Shown here piece by piece: positions 8,719 through 15,060 of a stretch of 15,060 bases of DNA. Origin of the DNA: JAWLFY01 sp964462125 (GTDB taxonomy: Bacteria; Planctomycetota; Planctomycetia; Pirellulales; Pirellulaceae); assembly GCA_964462125.1 (NCBI GenBank), contig CAYWXT010000130.1, positions 1 to 15,060 on the forward strand, in the 5' to 3' direction. Made by a program: the position numbers and the translations under genes. The notes beneath the pieces are model-generated. The model did no database searches. It had not been told where the DNA came from and was given only the letters and a program-made list of their open reading frames with translations. Numbering within the stretch: the stretch's first letter is position 1; each line of letters opens with the position of its first letter.

Positions 8719-10686
8719 ATGCCCCACCGATTGAAGTCATGCGCCCTGATCTGCTGGTTACTCTTCCTGACCGCCGTTCCCGCATTCGCCCAGGGGGAGG
8801 AGTCGACGAGCGACAACGGCGTCAAACAGAAACACGTTCGTCTGTTGACCGTTGGCAACAGCTTCACCCGCAACGCGACCCGCTTTTTGAAAGACCTTGT
8901 CGACGCCGCCGGACATGAGCTGACGCATGAAACCCTGCTCATCGGCGGGTCACCGCTGCAGCGGCATGCAAGCAAGGCGTCGGCGTTCGAACAGGACCGG
9001 GACGACCCGGAAGGACGATATGACAATAGGCATAGTTTGCAGGAATCATTGCAAGCCGATGCCTGGGACTACGTGACAATCCAGCAGGTCAGCATGCAGA
9101 GCCACGATGTGGAGACCTATCGGCCCCATGCATCGCAGCTCGCCGACGTGATTCATCGCTACGCACCGCAGGCCCAACTGTTGGTCCATCAGACATGGGC
9201 GTATCGCAAGGATGATCCGCGGTTCGACCAAACATCCGCGGAGCCAGGAGAACCGGCGACGCAAGAAGCAATGTATCGGGGGTTGAGTGACGCTTATCGA
9301 ACGATCACTGACGAACTGGGGGCGAAACGGATTCCGGTCGGGGACGCGTTCTATCGGGCCGACACCGACCCCAAGTTCGGCTATCGCGGCGACGATTCCT
9401 TTGATCCCGGCGCCGCGACCCATCCCGACTTGCCCGATCAAATGCACTCGCTGCACGTCGGCTGGCAGTGGCAGAAGCGGGATGGCGAGTGGGCGTTGCG
9501 CATGGACGGCCATCACGCCAATCTCGCCGGTGAGTATCTCGGCGCGTGTGTTTGGTTTGAAGCCCTGTTCGGCGAAAGCCCGGTTGGCAATGCGTTTGTC
9601 CCGGAGGGACTCGATCGCGAACATGCGGCGTTCTTGCAGTTGACTGCGCATCGTGCGGTGGCCGAAGCGGACGATGCACCGCGTGGCTTGGTGGAACCGG
9701 CCGAGCCGGCCTTCGACGATCCGCAACCCCAACGCTATGAGCTGCAGGCACGGGCGAGTGAGCTCGACCCGCGCGCCGAGGCGTACCCCGAGATCGACTT
9801 CGTTTTTGAAGCTGACGGCAAGCCCCAGGACCTGCAGCGGGCCTCGGTCGACACCCGAGTCGACCCGCAGGGCAAGTTGGTGATCTGGTTGATGGCGCAC
9901 AACTCCGCCCTGTTCGAGCGGCTCAACAACTACGGCCTACATGCGGTCCAGGTCAGCTATGCCAGACAGTGGTTCGGGATCCTCTGCCGGCCCCAGCCCA
10001 GCGATGCGTACGCGCGGGGCCGGGTGCGGCTGGAGGCGGCCACGGGCGAGGACTTTAGCGACGAGCTCGATCTGGCCAAACCTGACGGGGCGGCGGAACG
10101 GGCGCGCCAGCTGGTGAAGTGGCTCGCCGAGGAGAACCCGCAGGGCCGCTGGGAACAGTTCCTCAGCGACGACCGCGGGCGGCTTCGCTGGGACAAGATC
10201 ATCGTCGCTGGCAGCTCTCACGGGTCGACCACCTCCGCCCGATTTGCCAAGCACCAACGCGTCGACCGCGTCGTGACGCTGTGCGGGCCGCGGGACCAGG
10301 ACCAGGACTGGCAGGGGCTCCCGTCGGCGACCCCGGCCAACCGCTATTTCGGATTCAGCCACGTCCTCGACGGCGGCTGGACCGGCGACCACTACTGCCG
10401 CTCGTGGGAAATGCTGGGGATGCACGCGTTCGGCCCGATCGTCAACGTCGACCAGGCCGAGCCTCCTTACGGCAACACGCGAAGGCTGATTTCCGACGCC
10501 GAGGTCGGTGGGGACCCACGGCGCGCGCACTCGGCGGTTACCCCAGGTCGATCGTCGCCCAAGGACGCGGAAGGAAACCTGCTCTATGAGCCGGTGTGGC
10601 GTTATCTCTTCACCCACCCCGTCGATGCCGTCGGCGAGGCGACTGAAGAAGACCCGGACTGCACCAGAGAGCACGTGCAGTATTAG
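8719..10686 (+). CDS. Secreted two-domain hydrolase: DUF4886-like SGNH domain plus alpha/beta-hydrolase-like domain
   Basis: I choose the ATG at 8719 over the one at 8674. It gives 655 residues that open with a clean Sec signal peptide (basic MPHRLK, a hydrophobic core, and AFA before QG at about 24), while the longer version buries it. Neither start has a good Shine-Dalgarno at normal spacing. The first module (about 38-310) is SGNH-like: LLTVGNSFT carries the block I Ser (about 48), IGGSP the block II Gly, TIQQVS the block III region, and DGHHANLAGEYLG the block V Asp-x-x-His. This pattern resembles DUF4886. The second module (about 340-640) has the nucleophile elbow GSSHG (about 498-502, Ser500) in KIIVAGSSHGSTTSARFA, then VVTLCGPRDQDQDW and a candidate His in RAHSAV (about 604). 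It resembles BPSS1187-type alpha/beta-hydrolase-like proteins. The substrate is unknown; an exported esterase or deacetylase is possible. No operon partner is evident. Confidence 0.8.
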   Translation: MPHRLKSCALICWLLFLTAVPAFAQGEESTSDNGVKQKHVRLLTVGNSFTRNATRFLKDLVDAAGHELTHETLLIGGSPLQRHASKASAFEQDRDDPEGRYDNRHSLQESLQADAWDYVTIQQVSMQSHDVETYRPHASQLADVIHRYAPQAQLLVHQTWAYRKDDPRFDQTSAEPGEPATQEAMYRGLSDAYRTITDELGAKRIPVGDAFYRADTDPKFGYRGDDSFDPGAATHPDLPDQMHSLHVGWQWQKRDGEWALRMDGHHANLAGEYLGACVWFEALFGESPVGNAFVPEGLDREHAAFLQLTAHRAVAEADDAPRGLVEPAEPAFDDPQPQRYELQARASELDPRAEAYPEIDFVFEADGKPQDLQRASVDTRVDPQGKLVIWLMAHNSALFERLNNYGLHAVQVSYARQWFGILCRPQPSDAYARGRVRLEAATGEDFSDELDLAKPDGAAERARQLVKWLAEENPQGRWEQFLSDDRGRLRWDKIIVAGSSHGSTTSARFAKHQRVDRVVTLCGPRDQDQDWQGLPSATPANRYFGFSHVLDGGWTGDHYCRSWEMLGMHAFGPIVNVDQAEPPYGNTRRLISDAEVGGDPRRAHSAVTPGRSSPKDAEGNLLYEPVWRYLFTHPVDAVGEATEEDPDCTREHVQY

Positions 10687-10986
10687 GTATGGGGTGAGTT
10701 CAAGTTGATGACGATTGTGTCGCTCATTGAGACAGGGCGCCGCAGGAGGCTGGTATTTCAGGCCGTTTCGACCGCCGCTGGTAGCTCGTGTTCCAAGGGT
10801 GTCAACCGTTTTCGTCAGCGTCGGAGCCGATTCGCGATCAATGCGCACGCAATTTGCAGCAATGTGACTTTCGTATTGATGGAACGTGCTGACGCGGGAC
10901 GATGTTGCCGCGTCAGATCGAACCGAAACGCCGAAATCCTACCTGCGGTCCCGCGTTAGGCGGTGGTCGCAATCGAAAGTGATACA
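10687..10986. other. 300-bp intergenic region upstream of the TPR protein gene
   Basis: No convincing gene is visible. An 84-codon frame at 10705-10959 has no ribosome binding site and an Arg/Ser-rich translation without domain character. The notable element is the hairpin at 10889-10916. The promoter and leader of the downstream TPR gene should be here. I found no clear terminator for the upstream hydrolase gene. Confidence 0.5.
10889..10916. repeat. Inverted repeat, 9-bp stem with 10-nt loop
   Basis: CTGACGCGG at 10889-10897 pairs perfectly with CCGCGTCAG at 10908-10916 around a 10-nt loop (gacgatgttg). It ends 70 bp before the TPR gene start. There is no T run, so it may be an operator or an mRNA leader structure rather than a terminator. 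Confidence 0.5.
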
Positions 10987-13203
10987 ATGAAACGCCCGAG
11001 AATCTTTCTGGCCTTGCTTGCCGGGACGGCGATTTTTTTCTCGACCACGGCAGACTTGATGGCCCAGCGAGGGGGTCGCGGCGGCGGTGACGGCGGCAGC
11101 TCGCGCGGCAACATCGGGTCATCAGCGCGCGGTGGTGGTCCCTCCTCGCGTGGCGGTGGACGCTCGATGCAGTCGTCGTCCCCTTCTCGTGGGCCATCGG
11201 CCTCTCGCGGATCGTCCCGTTCCAGTTCCCGGTCGATGTCCCGAGGATCCCCAAGCTCTCAACGTTCAGCGACGTCAGGGCGACCATCGATTTCACGGGG
11301 GGCTCCCAGCAGCCGCATTCCCTCAATGTCACGTGCGCCCTCGATGTCACGTGCGCCCTCGATCTCACGAACACCGGCCCCGACGCACAGGCCGTCGATG
11401 ACACGTCCCCGCTCGGGGAGCGGTGCCCCTTCGATCTCACGCTCCCGCCCCTCCACCTCCCGCGCCCTTCCGCAGTCGAGCCGGTCGCGGTCAGTGACGC
11501 AAACACCGTCGCGGACGCAGCGGCCATCGATCCGGCGCGACTCGAGCGGTTCGCGCGTACAATCGAGCCCACGAATTCCCTCGACCTCACGAGGTTCTCG
11601 GGGTGACATCTCCCAGGGTCGGGGTGACATCTCGCGTCGCTCGCGTGAGATCGCGTCTCCCTTGGACCGCCAACGCTCGGGAATTTCCCAGCGGGGACGT
11701 TCCCAGCGATTGGAATCGCCGCAGCGTATGGAATCGCGTCAGCGTCTGGAGCGGGGGCAGCGTCTGGAGCGGGGGCAGCGTCTGGACTCGCGTCAGCGAT
11801 TGGAGGCGGGGCAACGTGTGGAGAGGCGCCGCGGTCCCAGCGGGTCGGCTGAGACGCATCAGCGAAGGTCGCCCCGAGACTTCATTCACGGCACCCCCAG
11901 CCGTCCTCAGCAGCCGGCGACGATCGGCGGCCACGGCAGCAAGCGGGTGAGGATCGGTGACAGCGCGATCCCGGTCGACCAGTTCAGCCGCCACTTCAGT
12001 CACCACTCCGGTCATCATGGTGGGCGGGGTCACCACGGCGGCTCAGGGAAGTTGGGCGCCTTCGGGCTCGGCTTCGGGCTGGGGGCGATCAGTACCAGTT
12101 GGAATCGATATTGGTACGACGCGCATCTTCCACGGTACCACCGCAGTTGGTACCGCGGGACCTGGGGGTGGCCGGGCGCCGGGATCGGTTACCTGCCGTG
12201 GGTCTACACTTACAGCAATTGGGGCTACAGCCCGCTTGCCTATCGCATGGGTTACGTCCGCTATGTGAACCCGTACTGGGGGCAGCGGGGGCCGACCGTG
12301 GTATACAACTACCAGCAACCGGTCATTGTCGAGCGGCCGGTGGCCGAGGAGGTTCCTGACGAGCGGGCGTTGGATCTACTCGACGGGGCACTCGACGCGT
12401 TTTATGGGACCGATTATGAGCGAGCGCTCCAGCTGGTCGATGAAAGTCTACGGCTTGATCCACACGACCCGGCGGCGCACGAGCTGCGGGCGTTGGCGTT
12501 GTTCGCGACCGGCCAGTACAACGATGCAGCGGCTACATTGAACGCCTTGCTCGCCGCTGCTCCCGGGTGGGATTGGCCGACAATGCGTGGACTTTATCCC
12601 TCGACCGAAATCTACACGCAGCAACTGCGGGCGCTCGAGGCGTTTCGAAATGACAATCCACAGTCGGCCGACGCACGATTTGTCCTGGCCTACCACTACC
12701 TCGTCGCCGGTCATGTCGACGCGGCCCAGCGCGAACTGGAACGGGTCATGGAACTCGAACCACGGGACCAGGTCGCAGCCCAAATCTTGGACGGGCTGCG
12801 AGGCGAAGCGGACGCCCCGCCGGCCCGCCCGGAAGCAGGGGAGGAGGCCCTGCCGGCACCGGCTGAGCCGCAAGCCGAACCGGACGCCGACAGCGCCCCC
12901 GCGGAGGAGGAGATGCCGCTGGTGACCCTGCCGGGCCGGTGGCAGGCCGAGCCGGAATCGGGGGTCACGATCACCCTGGAGCTGAGTGACGAGAGCCGCT
13001 TCACCTGGAACGTCACCCAAGACGGGGAAACGGAGACGATCGAAGGGGAGTACTCGGTCAACGGCCCGGTGTTGATCTTGGAGGACAGCGATGGCGGCGC
13101 GATGCTCGCGCGGGTGGAACCCGAAAACGAAAACCGCTTCCGTTTCGTCCTGCTCGGAGGCCCGGAATCGGACCCTGGGTTGAGCTTCCAACGGCAGCCC
13201 TAG
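10987..13203 (+). CDS. Exported Ser/Arg-rich tetratricopeptide-repeat protein with C-terminal beta-rich domain
   Basis: I choose the ATG at 10987 over the GTG at 10963. It opens with a signal peptide (MKRPRIFLALLAG through LMAQ at about 27) and has GAAAG-like bases just upstream, giving 738 residues. Residues 28-330 are low-complexity and basic: Gly/Arg/Ser-rich, then PSMSRA hexapeptides (112-129), two RGDIS units (205-216) and QRLERG-type hexapeptides (240-281). His/Gly-rich sequence (336-353) leads to a glycine-patterned hydrophobic stretch (355-371). A Trp/Tyr-rich segment follows (372-432; for example RYWYDAHLPRYHRSWYRG). TPR helices span about 458-605 (YERALQLVDESLRLDPHDPAAHELRAL and VDAAQRELERVMELEPRD are separate units). 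A Pro/Glu/Ala linker (608-645) precedes a small beta-rich domain (649-738; GRW, TFTW-like and GLSFQR elements), an arrangement I associate with planctomycete TPR proteins. It probably acts at the cell surface or in the periplasm as a scaffold; no enzymatic motif is visible. Confidence 0.82.
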   Translation: MKRPRIFLALLAGTAIFFSTTADLMAQRGGRGGGDGGSSRGNIGSSARGGGPSSRGGGRSMQSSSPSRGPSASRGSSRSSSRSMSRGSPSSQRSATSGRPSISRGAPSSRIPSMSRAPSMSRAPSISRTPAPTHRPSMTRPRSGSGAPSISRSRPSTSRALPQSSRSRSVTQTPSRTQRPSIRRDSSGSRVQSSPRIPSTSRGSRGDISQGRGDISRRSREIASPLDRQRSGISQRGRSQRLESPQRMESRQRLERGQRLERGQRLDSRQRLEAGQRVERRRGPSGSAETHQRRSPRDFIHGTPSRPQQPATIGGHGSKRVRIGDSAIPVDQFSRHFSHHSGHHGGRGHHGGSGKLGAFGLGFGLGAISTSWNRYWYDAHLPRYHRSWYRGTWGWPGAGIGYLPWVYTYSNWGYSPLAYRMGYVRYVNPYWGQRGPTVVYNYQQPVIVERPVAEEVPDERALDLLDGALDAFYGTDYERALQLVDESLRLDPHDPAAHELRALALFATGQYNDAAATLNALLAAAPGWDWPTMRGLYPSTEIYTQQLRALEAFRNDNPQSADARFVLAYHYLVAGHVDAAQRELERVMELEPRDQVAAQILDGLRGEADAPPARPEAGEEALPAPAEPQAEPDADSAPAEEEMPLVTLPGRWQAEPESGVTITLELSDESRFTWNVTQDGETETIEGEYSVNGPVLILEDSDGGAMLARVEPENENRFRFVLLGGPESDPGLSFQRQP
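11320..11373 (+). repeat. Three 18-bp coding repeats (PSMSRA)
   Basis: Units at 11320-11337, 11338-11355 and 11356-11373 follow CCCTCGATGTCACGTGCG with few changes and encode PSMSRA, PSMSRA, PSISRT. The first two units differ by one base, so duplication appears recent. They are in phase with the TPR protein gene. Confidence 0.8.
11704..11829 (+). repeat. Seven-copy 18-bp coding minisatellite (QRLERG hexapeptides)
   Basis: Seven contiguous 18-bp units of the type CAGCGTCTGGAGCGGGGG run from 11704 to 11829. Copies 3 and 4 are identical. They encode QRLESP, QRMESR, QRLERG, QRLERG, QRLDSR, QRLEAG, QRVERR. Because the unit is a multiple of 3, copy-number change would keep the frame open, so length variation between strains is expected. 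Confidence 0.85.
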
Positions 13204-13225
13204 GGGTTTGTCACCGCCTGAATTT

Positions 13226-13242
13226 CGGCCTTCCCAAGGCCG
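13226..13242 (+). terminator. Hairpin after the TPR gene, possible terminator
   Basis: CGGCCTT-ccc-AAGGCCG forms a 7-bp perfect stem with a 3-nt loop, 23 bp after the stop codon at 13203. It is followed by GGGG rather than a T run, so it would be a non-canonical terminator. The insertion sequence begins about 10 bp further on. Confidence 0.45.
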
Positions 13243-13245
13243 GGG

Positions 13246-13252
13246 GCTTGCG
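13246..13252. repeat. Left target-site duplication of the insertion sequence
   Basis: GCTTGCG lies directly outside the left terminal repeat and is matched by GCTTGCG at 14991-14997 outside the right one. Because G at 14990 can belong either to the terminal repeat or to the duplication, an 8-bp reading (GGCTTGCG at 13245-13252 and 14990-14997) is equally possible. Confidence 0.85.
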
Positions 13253-13277
13253 CTGGGCTGTCAAAAATTCGGTATTG
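13253..13277 (+). repeat. Left terminal inverted repeat of the insertion sequence
   Basis: These 25 bp start CTGGGCTGTCAAAAATTCGG and are the exact reverse complement of 14966-14990. The transposase stop codon (TGA, plus-strand TCA at 13261-13263) lies inside, so the last residues IATIPNF are encoded largely by the terminal repeat. Confidence 0.95.
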
Positions 13278-14559
13278 TGGCGATCTTAGGTTGCGCAAGT
13301 TTTGTTCCGGATCCGGGGTCCGAAAGGTCCTTACCTCGAGCGACGTGAACGCCCGCCTTGATGTTCTCTTTGATCCAAGTGTGGACGTGGGCGATGCGGC
13401 AACGTCGCAGTGATTCCGACAGCGTCCACACGCTCAAATTCATCGTGCTCGCTGCGATCGAAAGGATCTGACCGGTCAAGCTGTTGTTGTTTTGTGACGT
13501 CCCGAGCAAACGCTTCCCTTTGCCGATCAGCGATTCAATCACTTCACTGCTACCCGGAAGTCCACTCGGATAACGCTCACAACGGGCACACTGTTGCTCA
13601 ACCACTGAGATCACTTCGGCAATCAATCCTTGTGCAGCGGCTGATTTGCCCCGCCCCAGGGTCGCCTTCAGTTCTGCGGCCGTCGCTCGCGAGTATCCGC
13701 AGCGACGGACGACCGTGCAGCTCGCCTGTCCGGCCTCACACAGCTCCGTCCAAACTTCCAGTTCCTCCCGGTACTCCTCCAGCCACCCCAGTTGCGCCTC
13801 GACGTCTTTGCTATCCAGACGCTCCTTTTGGTGGTCGGTTAAGTCGCCGGCTCGGACTCGGTCGAGCAACCATAACGCTCGTCGGCCCCAGCGAATCTCC
13901 GGGTCCAAGTTCATGTAGCGGCCTTTCGTCTTCGGGCGAGGTGGCTTCAGGTGCGCTAGCGGACTTTGGCGGAGCTTGTTGGCACATCGACAACAGGCTT
14001 GGCGGTACTGGCTGAACCGGTCTTCCTTGCCCAGCCGCTTCCAAATCAAACGGCACGCCAGATGAACGATGTCGTACAATGAAATCGTCTCGGGATGAGC
14101 CTCCTGAAACAACTCGACGCCTTTTTTCAGGTCCGAACCGCAATCGTTGAGGATTGCCAGCGGAACGCCACGCCGCCCGGCAAGTTCCCTCAGTTGATCA
14201 TTCACGACCGCTCCGTTGGAGGCTTCAGTGGGAATCAGAGTCAACACGTCGACGTCACCGTGCTCAAGTGCACGGTCGAGCGTCGCGAACACATCGGCAC
14301 TGATCCCCAGCACGATAAAGCACTTGAGCGAACCGGCGGCGATCATGTGATCCATGATCCAGACGCGATCAGAGCAAGTTTCAGTCGCATTCTCGATCTG
14401 ATCGAGTCCGGCTCGTAGGAGGTAGTTTTGGACGGTGGAGTGACTCAGGCCATCGAACCGATGACCACCGATAAATTCACAGATCAGTCCGCTGATTCTC
14501 GAAGCCGCTCTCATCGAGACAGCTCCTTCGATCACCATCCTCAACACCAGTGTGACCAA
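13261..14559 (-). CDS. Insertion-sequence transposase, DDE type (ORF B)
   Basis: The product catalyses transposition of the surrounding element. From the TTG at 14559 it has 432 residues, but the frame stays open upstream to about 14730. It reads convincingly as protein there (PAAVDIPVSEKV, then IHGELLDAPKIRGSTFPIEL) with no ATG, which argues that translation enters from ORF A by frameshift at 14668-14671; the joined product would be about 541 residues. A helix-turn-helix-like part covers 8-50 (VSMRAASRISGL, then LSHSTVQNYLLRAGL). Candidate catalytic residues are Asp70 in WIMDHM, Asp139 or Asp143 in ILNDCGSDLKKG, and Glu339 or Glu342 in LPGSSEVIESLIGKGKRLLG. A Cys-containing segment of about 195 residues lies between the second Asp and the Glu. 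The C-terminus ends inside the left terminal repeat. The family is not recognised with certainty. Confidence 0.88.
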   Translation of the reverse strand: MVTLVLRMVIEGAVSMRAASRISGLICEFIGGHRFDGLSHSTVQNYLLRAGLDQIENATETCSDRVWIMDHMIAAGSLKCFIVLGISADVFATLDRALEHGDVDVLTLIPTEASNGAVVNDQLRELAGRRGVPLAILNDCGSDLKKGVELFQEAHPETISLYDIVHLACRLIWKRLGKEDRFSQYRQACCRCANKLRQSPLAHLKPPRPKTKGRYMNLDPEIRWGRRALWLLDRVRAGDLTDHQKERLDSKDVEAQLGWLEEYREELEVWTELCEAGQASCTVVRRCGYSRATAAELKATLGRGKSAAAQGLIAEVISVVEQQCARCERYPSGLPGSSEVIESLIGKGKRLLGTSQNNNSLTGQILSIAASTMNLSVWTLSESLRRCRIAHVHTWIKENIKAGVHVARGKDLSDPGSGTKLAQPKIATIPNF

Positions 14560-14664
14560 TTCGATGGGAAAGGTGCTGCCACGGATCTTTGGCGCGTCAA
14601 GTAACTCTCCATGGATAGACGCGTTCGTGACTTTTTCGCTAACTGGAATATCTACAGCGGCTGG

Positions 14665-14680
14665 TTTAAAATATTTTTTG
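14665..14680 (-). other. Putative +1 ribosomal frameshift site (UUU UAA shifty stop, preceded by A6)
   Basis: On the minus strand the zero frame reads CAA AAA ATA TTT TAA A. A peptidyl-tRNA-Phe on UUU (14671-14669) can re-pair one base further on UUU (14670-14668), after which AAA CCA is read in the transposase frame. The slow stop codon in the A site would favour this, as in the CUU UGA site of prfB. The A6 run (14679-14674) is a second possible slippage point, by loss of one A during transcription. Confidence 0.55.
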
Positions 14681-14887
14681 CTTGAGGTCGCGAAGTTCAG
14701 CCTCCGCGGCTTCGGCGCGCACCCGCCACATCACTCGGCTTTTTTCGACGGCCCTGACTTGGTTCTCGGCCGCTCGACGCTGCTTCATCAGTTCGCGATA
14801 CTTCACTCGCAAATCATCCCGCCCTTTCTTGAGCATCGCGACGATTTTCTGTGGCGGAGAGCGGTACTCATCGAGAGCTTTGACCAT
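14666..14887 (-). CDS. Small coiled-coil ORF at the 5' end of the insertion sequence (ORF A, transposase N-terminus)
   Basis: This frame encodes 73 residues, highly charged and helical, with coiled-coil character (LRVKYRELMKQRRAAENQV and AEAAEAELRDLKQK). It probably provides oligomerisation for the transposase. The ATG at 14887 has AGGA 6 nt upstream, the best ribosome binding site in the element. It ends in CAA AAA ATA TTT TAA, and the transposase frame is +1 relative to it, with no in-frame start codon nearby. I therefore read it as the N-terminal part of one transposase made by +1 frameshifting, with ORF A alone as the unshifted product. The alternative is a single gene broken by a 1-nt insertion. 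Confidence 0.75.
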   Translation of the reverse strand: MVKALDEYRSPPQKIVAMLKKGRDDLRVKYRELMKQRRAAENQVRAVEKSRVMWRVRAEAAEAELRDLKQKIF

Positions 14888-14937
14888 GTCGCATCCTACT
14901 CAGGCAAAAAAGGCTATACATCCGTCACTGGACGGGA

Positions 14938-14968
14938 ATAAAATCACGCCTTGGAAAACTCGTGTCAA
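14938..14968 (-). promoter_or_regulatory. Candidate transposase promoter at the right end of the insertion sequence
   Basis: A perfect TTGACA (minus strand, 14968-14963) straddles the inner boundary of the right terminal repeat: TTG belongs to the repeat and ACA to unique DNA. TTTTAT (14943-14938) follows at 19 bp, which is a long spacer and a 4/6 match to TATAAT. It is 50 bp upstream of ORF A. Assignment is by consensus only, and planctomycete promoters may differ. Confidence 0.4.
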
Positions 14969-14990
14969 TACCGAATTTTTGACAGCCCAG
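14966..14990 (-). repeat. Right terminal inverted repeat of the insertion sequence
   Basis: Exact 25-bp inverted partner of 13253-13277, ending in TTTTTGACAGCCCAG on the plus strand. It lies upstream of ORF A. Confidence 0.95.
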
Positions 14991-14997
14991 GCTTGCG
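14991..14997. repeat. Right target-site duplication of the insertion sequence
   Basis: GCTTGCG copies the left duplication at 13246-13252, or GGCTTGCG (8 bp) if G14990 is counted. The remaining sequence to the window end (14998-15060) shows no gene I can support. Confidence 0.85.
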
Positions 14998-15060
14998 CCC
15001 TGCCGTTAGGGGCCGCGCGTCATTTGATTACCGGATTCAGCAACTCTTTCTCGGATGGAT

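Larger units (their letters stand above)
13253..14990 (-). mobile_element. Complete insertion sequence, about 1738 bp, unclassified DDE transposon
   Basis: The element is bounded by 25-bp perfect terminal inverted repeats (13253-13277 and 14966-14990) and flanked by a 7- or 8-bp direct repeat, so it is a genuine transposition unit with both ends preserved. It carries two minus-strand ORFs: a 73-residue coiled-coil ORF (14887-14666) and a DDE transposase ORF in the +1 frame (to 13261). There are no passenger genes. The insertion is in the intergenic DNA just after the TPR gene, beyond its hairpin, so it breaks no recognised gene on the left; the right side runs off the window after 70 bp. An 8-bp duplication occurs in several IS families, and I could not place this one from memory. 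Confidence 0.93.

Noticed and set aside
8213..8727. Minus-strand frames of 89-137 codons over the tandem repeats
   Set aside because: The 22-bp repeats put successive copies in different frames and produce repetitive peptides in several frames at once, as expected for non-coding repeats.
9937..10848. 303-codon minus-strand frame extending into the intergenic region
   Set aside because: Mostly antisense to the secreted hydrolase; its N-terminal part in the spacer has no signal peptide, ribosome binding site or recognisable domain.
10705..10959. 84-codon plus-strand frame in the intergenic region
   Set aside because: Arg/Ser-rich composition without domain character, no Shine-Dalgarno, and overlap with the inverted repeat; not enough to call a gene.
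14552..14941. 129-codon plus-strand frame inside the insertion sequence
   Set aside because: It is antisense to the coiled-coil ORF and to the frameshift junction and has no supporting features.

Overview
The window is G+C-rich bacterial chromosome, most likely from a planctomycete (Pirellulaceae-like). That placement rests on a secreted tetratricopeptide protein with a Ser/Arg-rich N-terminus, a Tyr/Trp/Gly-rich middle and a small beta-rich C-terminal domain, on a secreted DUF4886-like SGNH hydrolase fused to an alpha/beta-hydrolase module, and on several starts with weak or no Shine-Dalgarno. It is an inference from protein style, not from a marker gene.

Region 1 (1-8457) is a trehalose/glycogen locus. 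It holds the 3' part of a GlgX/TreX-type debranching enzyme, a convergent GH15 glucoamylase/trehalase-type gene, and then divergent from that gene treZ and treY, which overlap by ATGA. Together TreX (debranching of glycogen to linear maltodextrin), TreY (conversion of the reducing end to a trehalosyl unit) and TreZ (release of trehalose) form a complete glycogen-to-trehalose route. The GH15 enzyme could hydrolyse the product or short maltodextrins.

Region 2 (8458-13203) holds two probably exported proteins of unknown role. Before the first is a spacer with three 22-bp tandem repeats and a 21-nt palindrome. Before the second is a 300-bp spacer with a 9-bp-stem hairpin. The second protein is largely low-complexity and contains 18-bp in-phase minisatellites.

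Region 3 (13245-14997) is an intact-looking insertion sequence of about 1.74 kb with 25-bp perfect terminal inverted repeats and a 7-8 bp target duplication. It carries a small coiled-coil ORF followed in the +1 frame by a DDE-type transposase. The junction is a UUU-UAA shifty stop, which suggests that the two ORFs are joined by +1 frameshifting into a product of about 541 residues. The transposase stop codon lies inside one terminal repeat, and a perfect TTGACA hexamer straddles the inner edge of the other. This element is the most interesting item in the window. I could not assign it to an IS family from the sequence alone.
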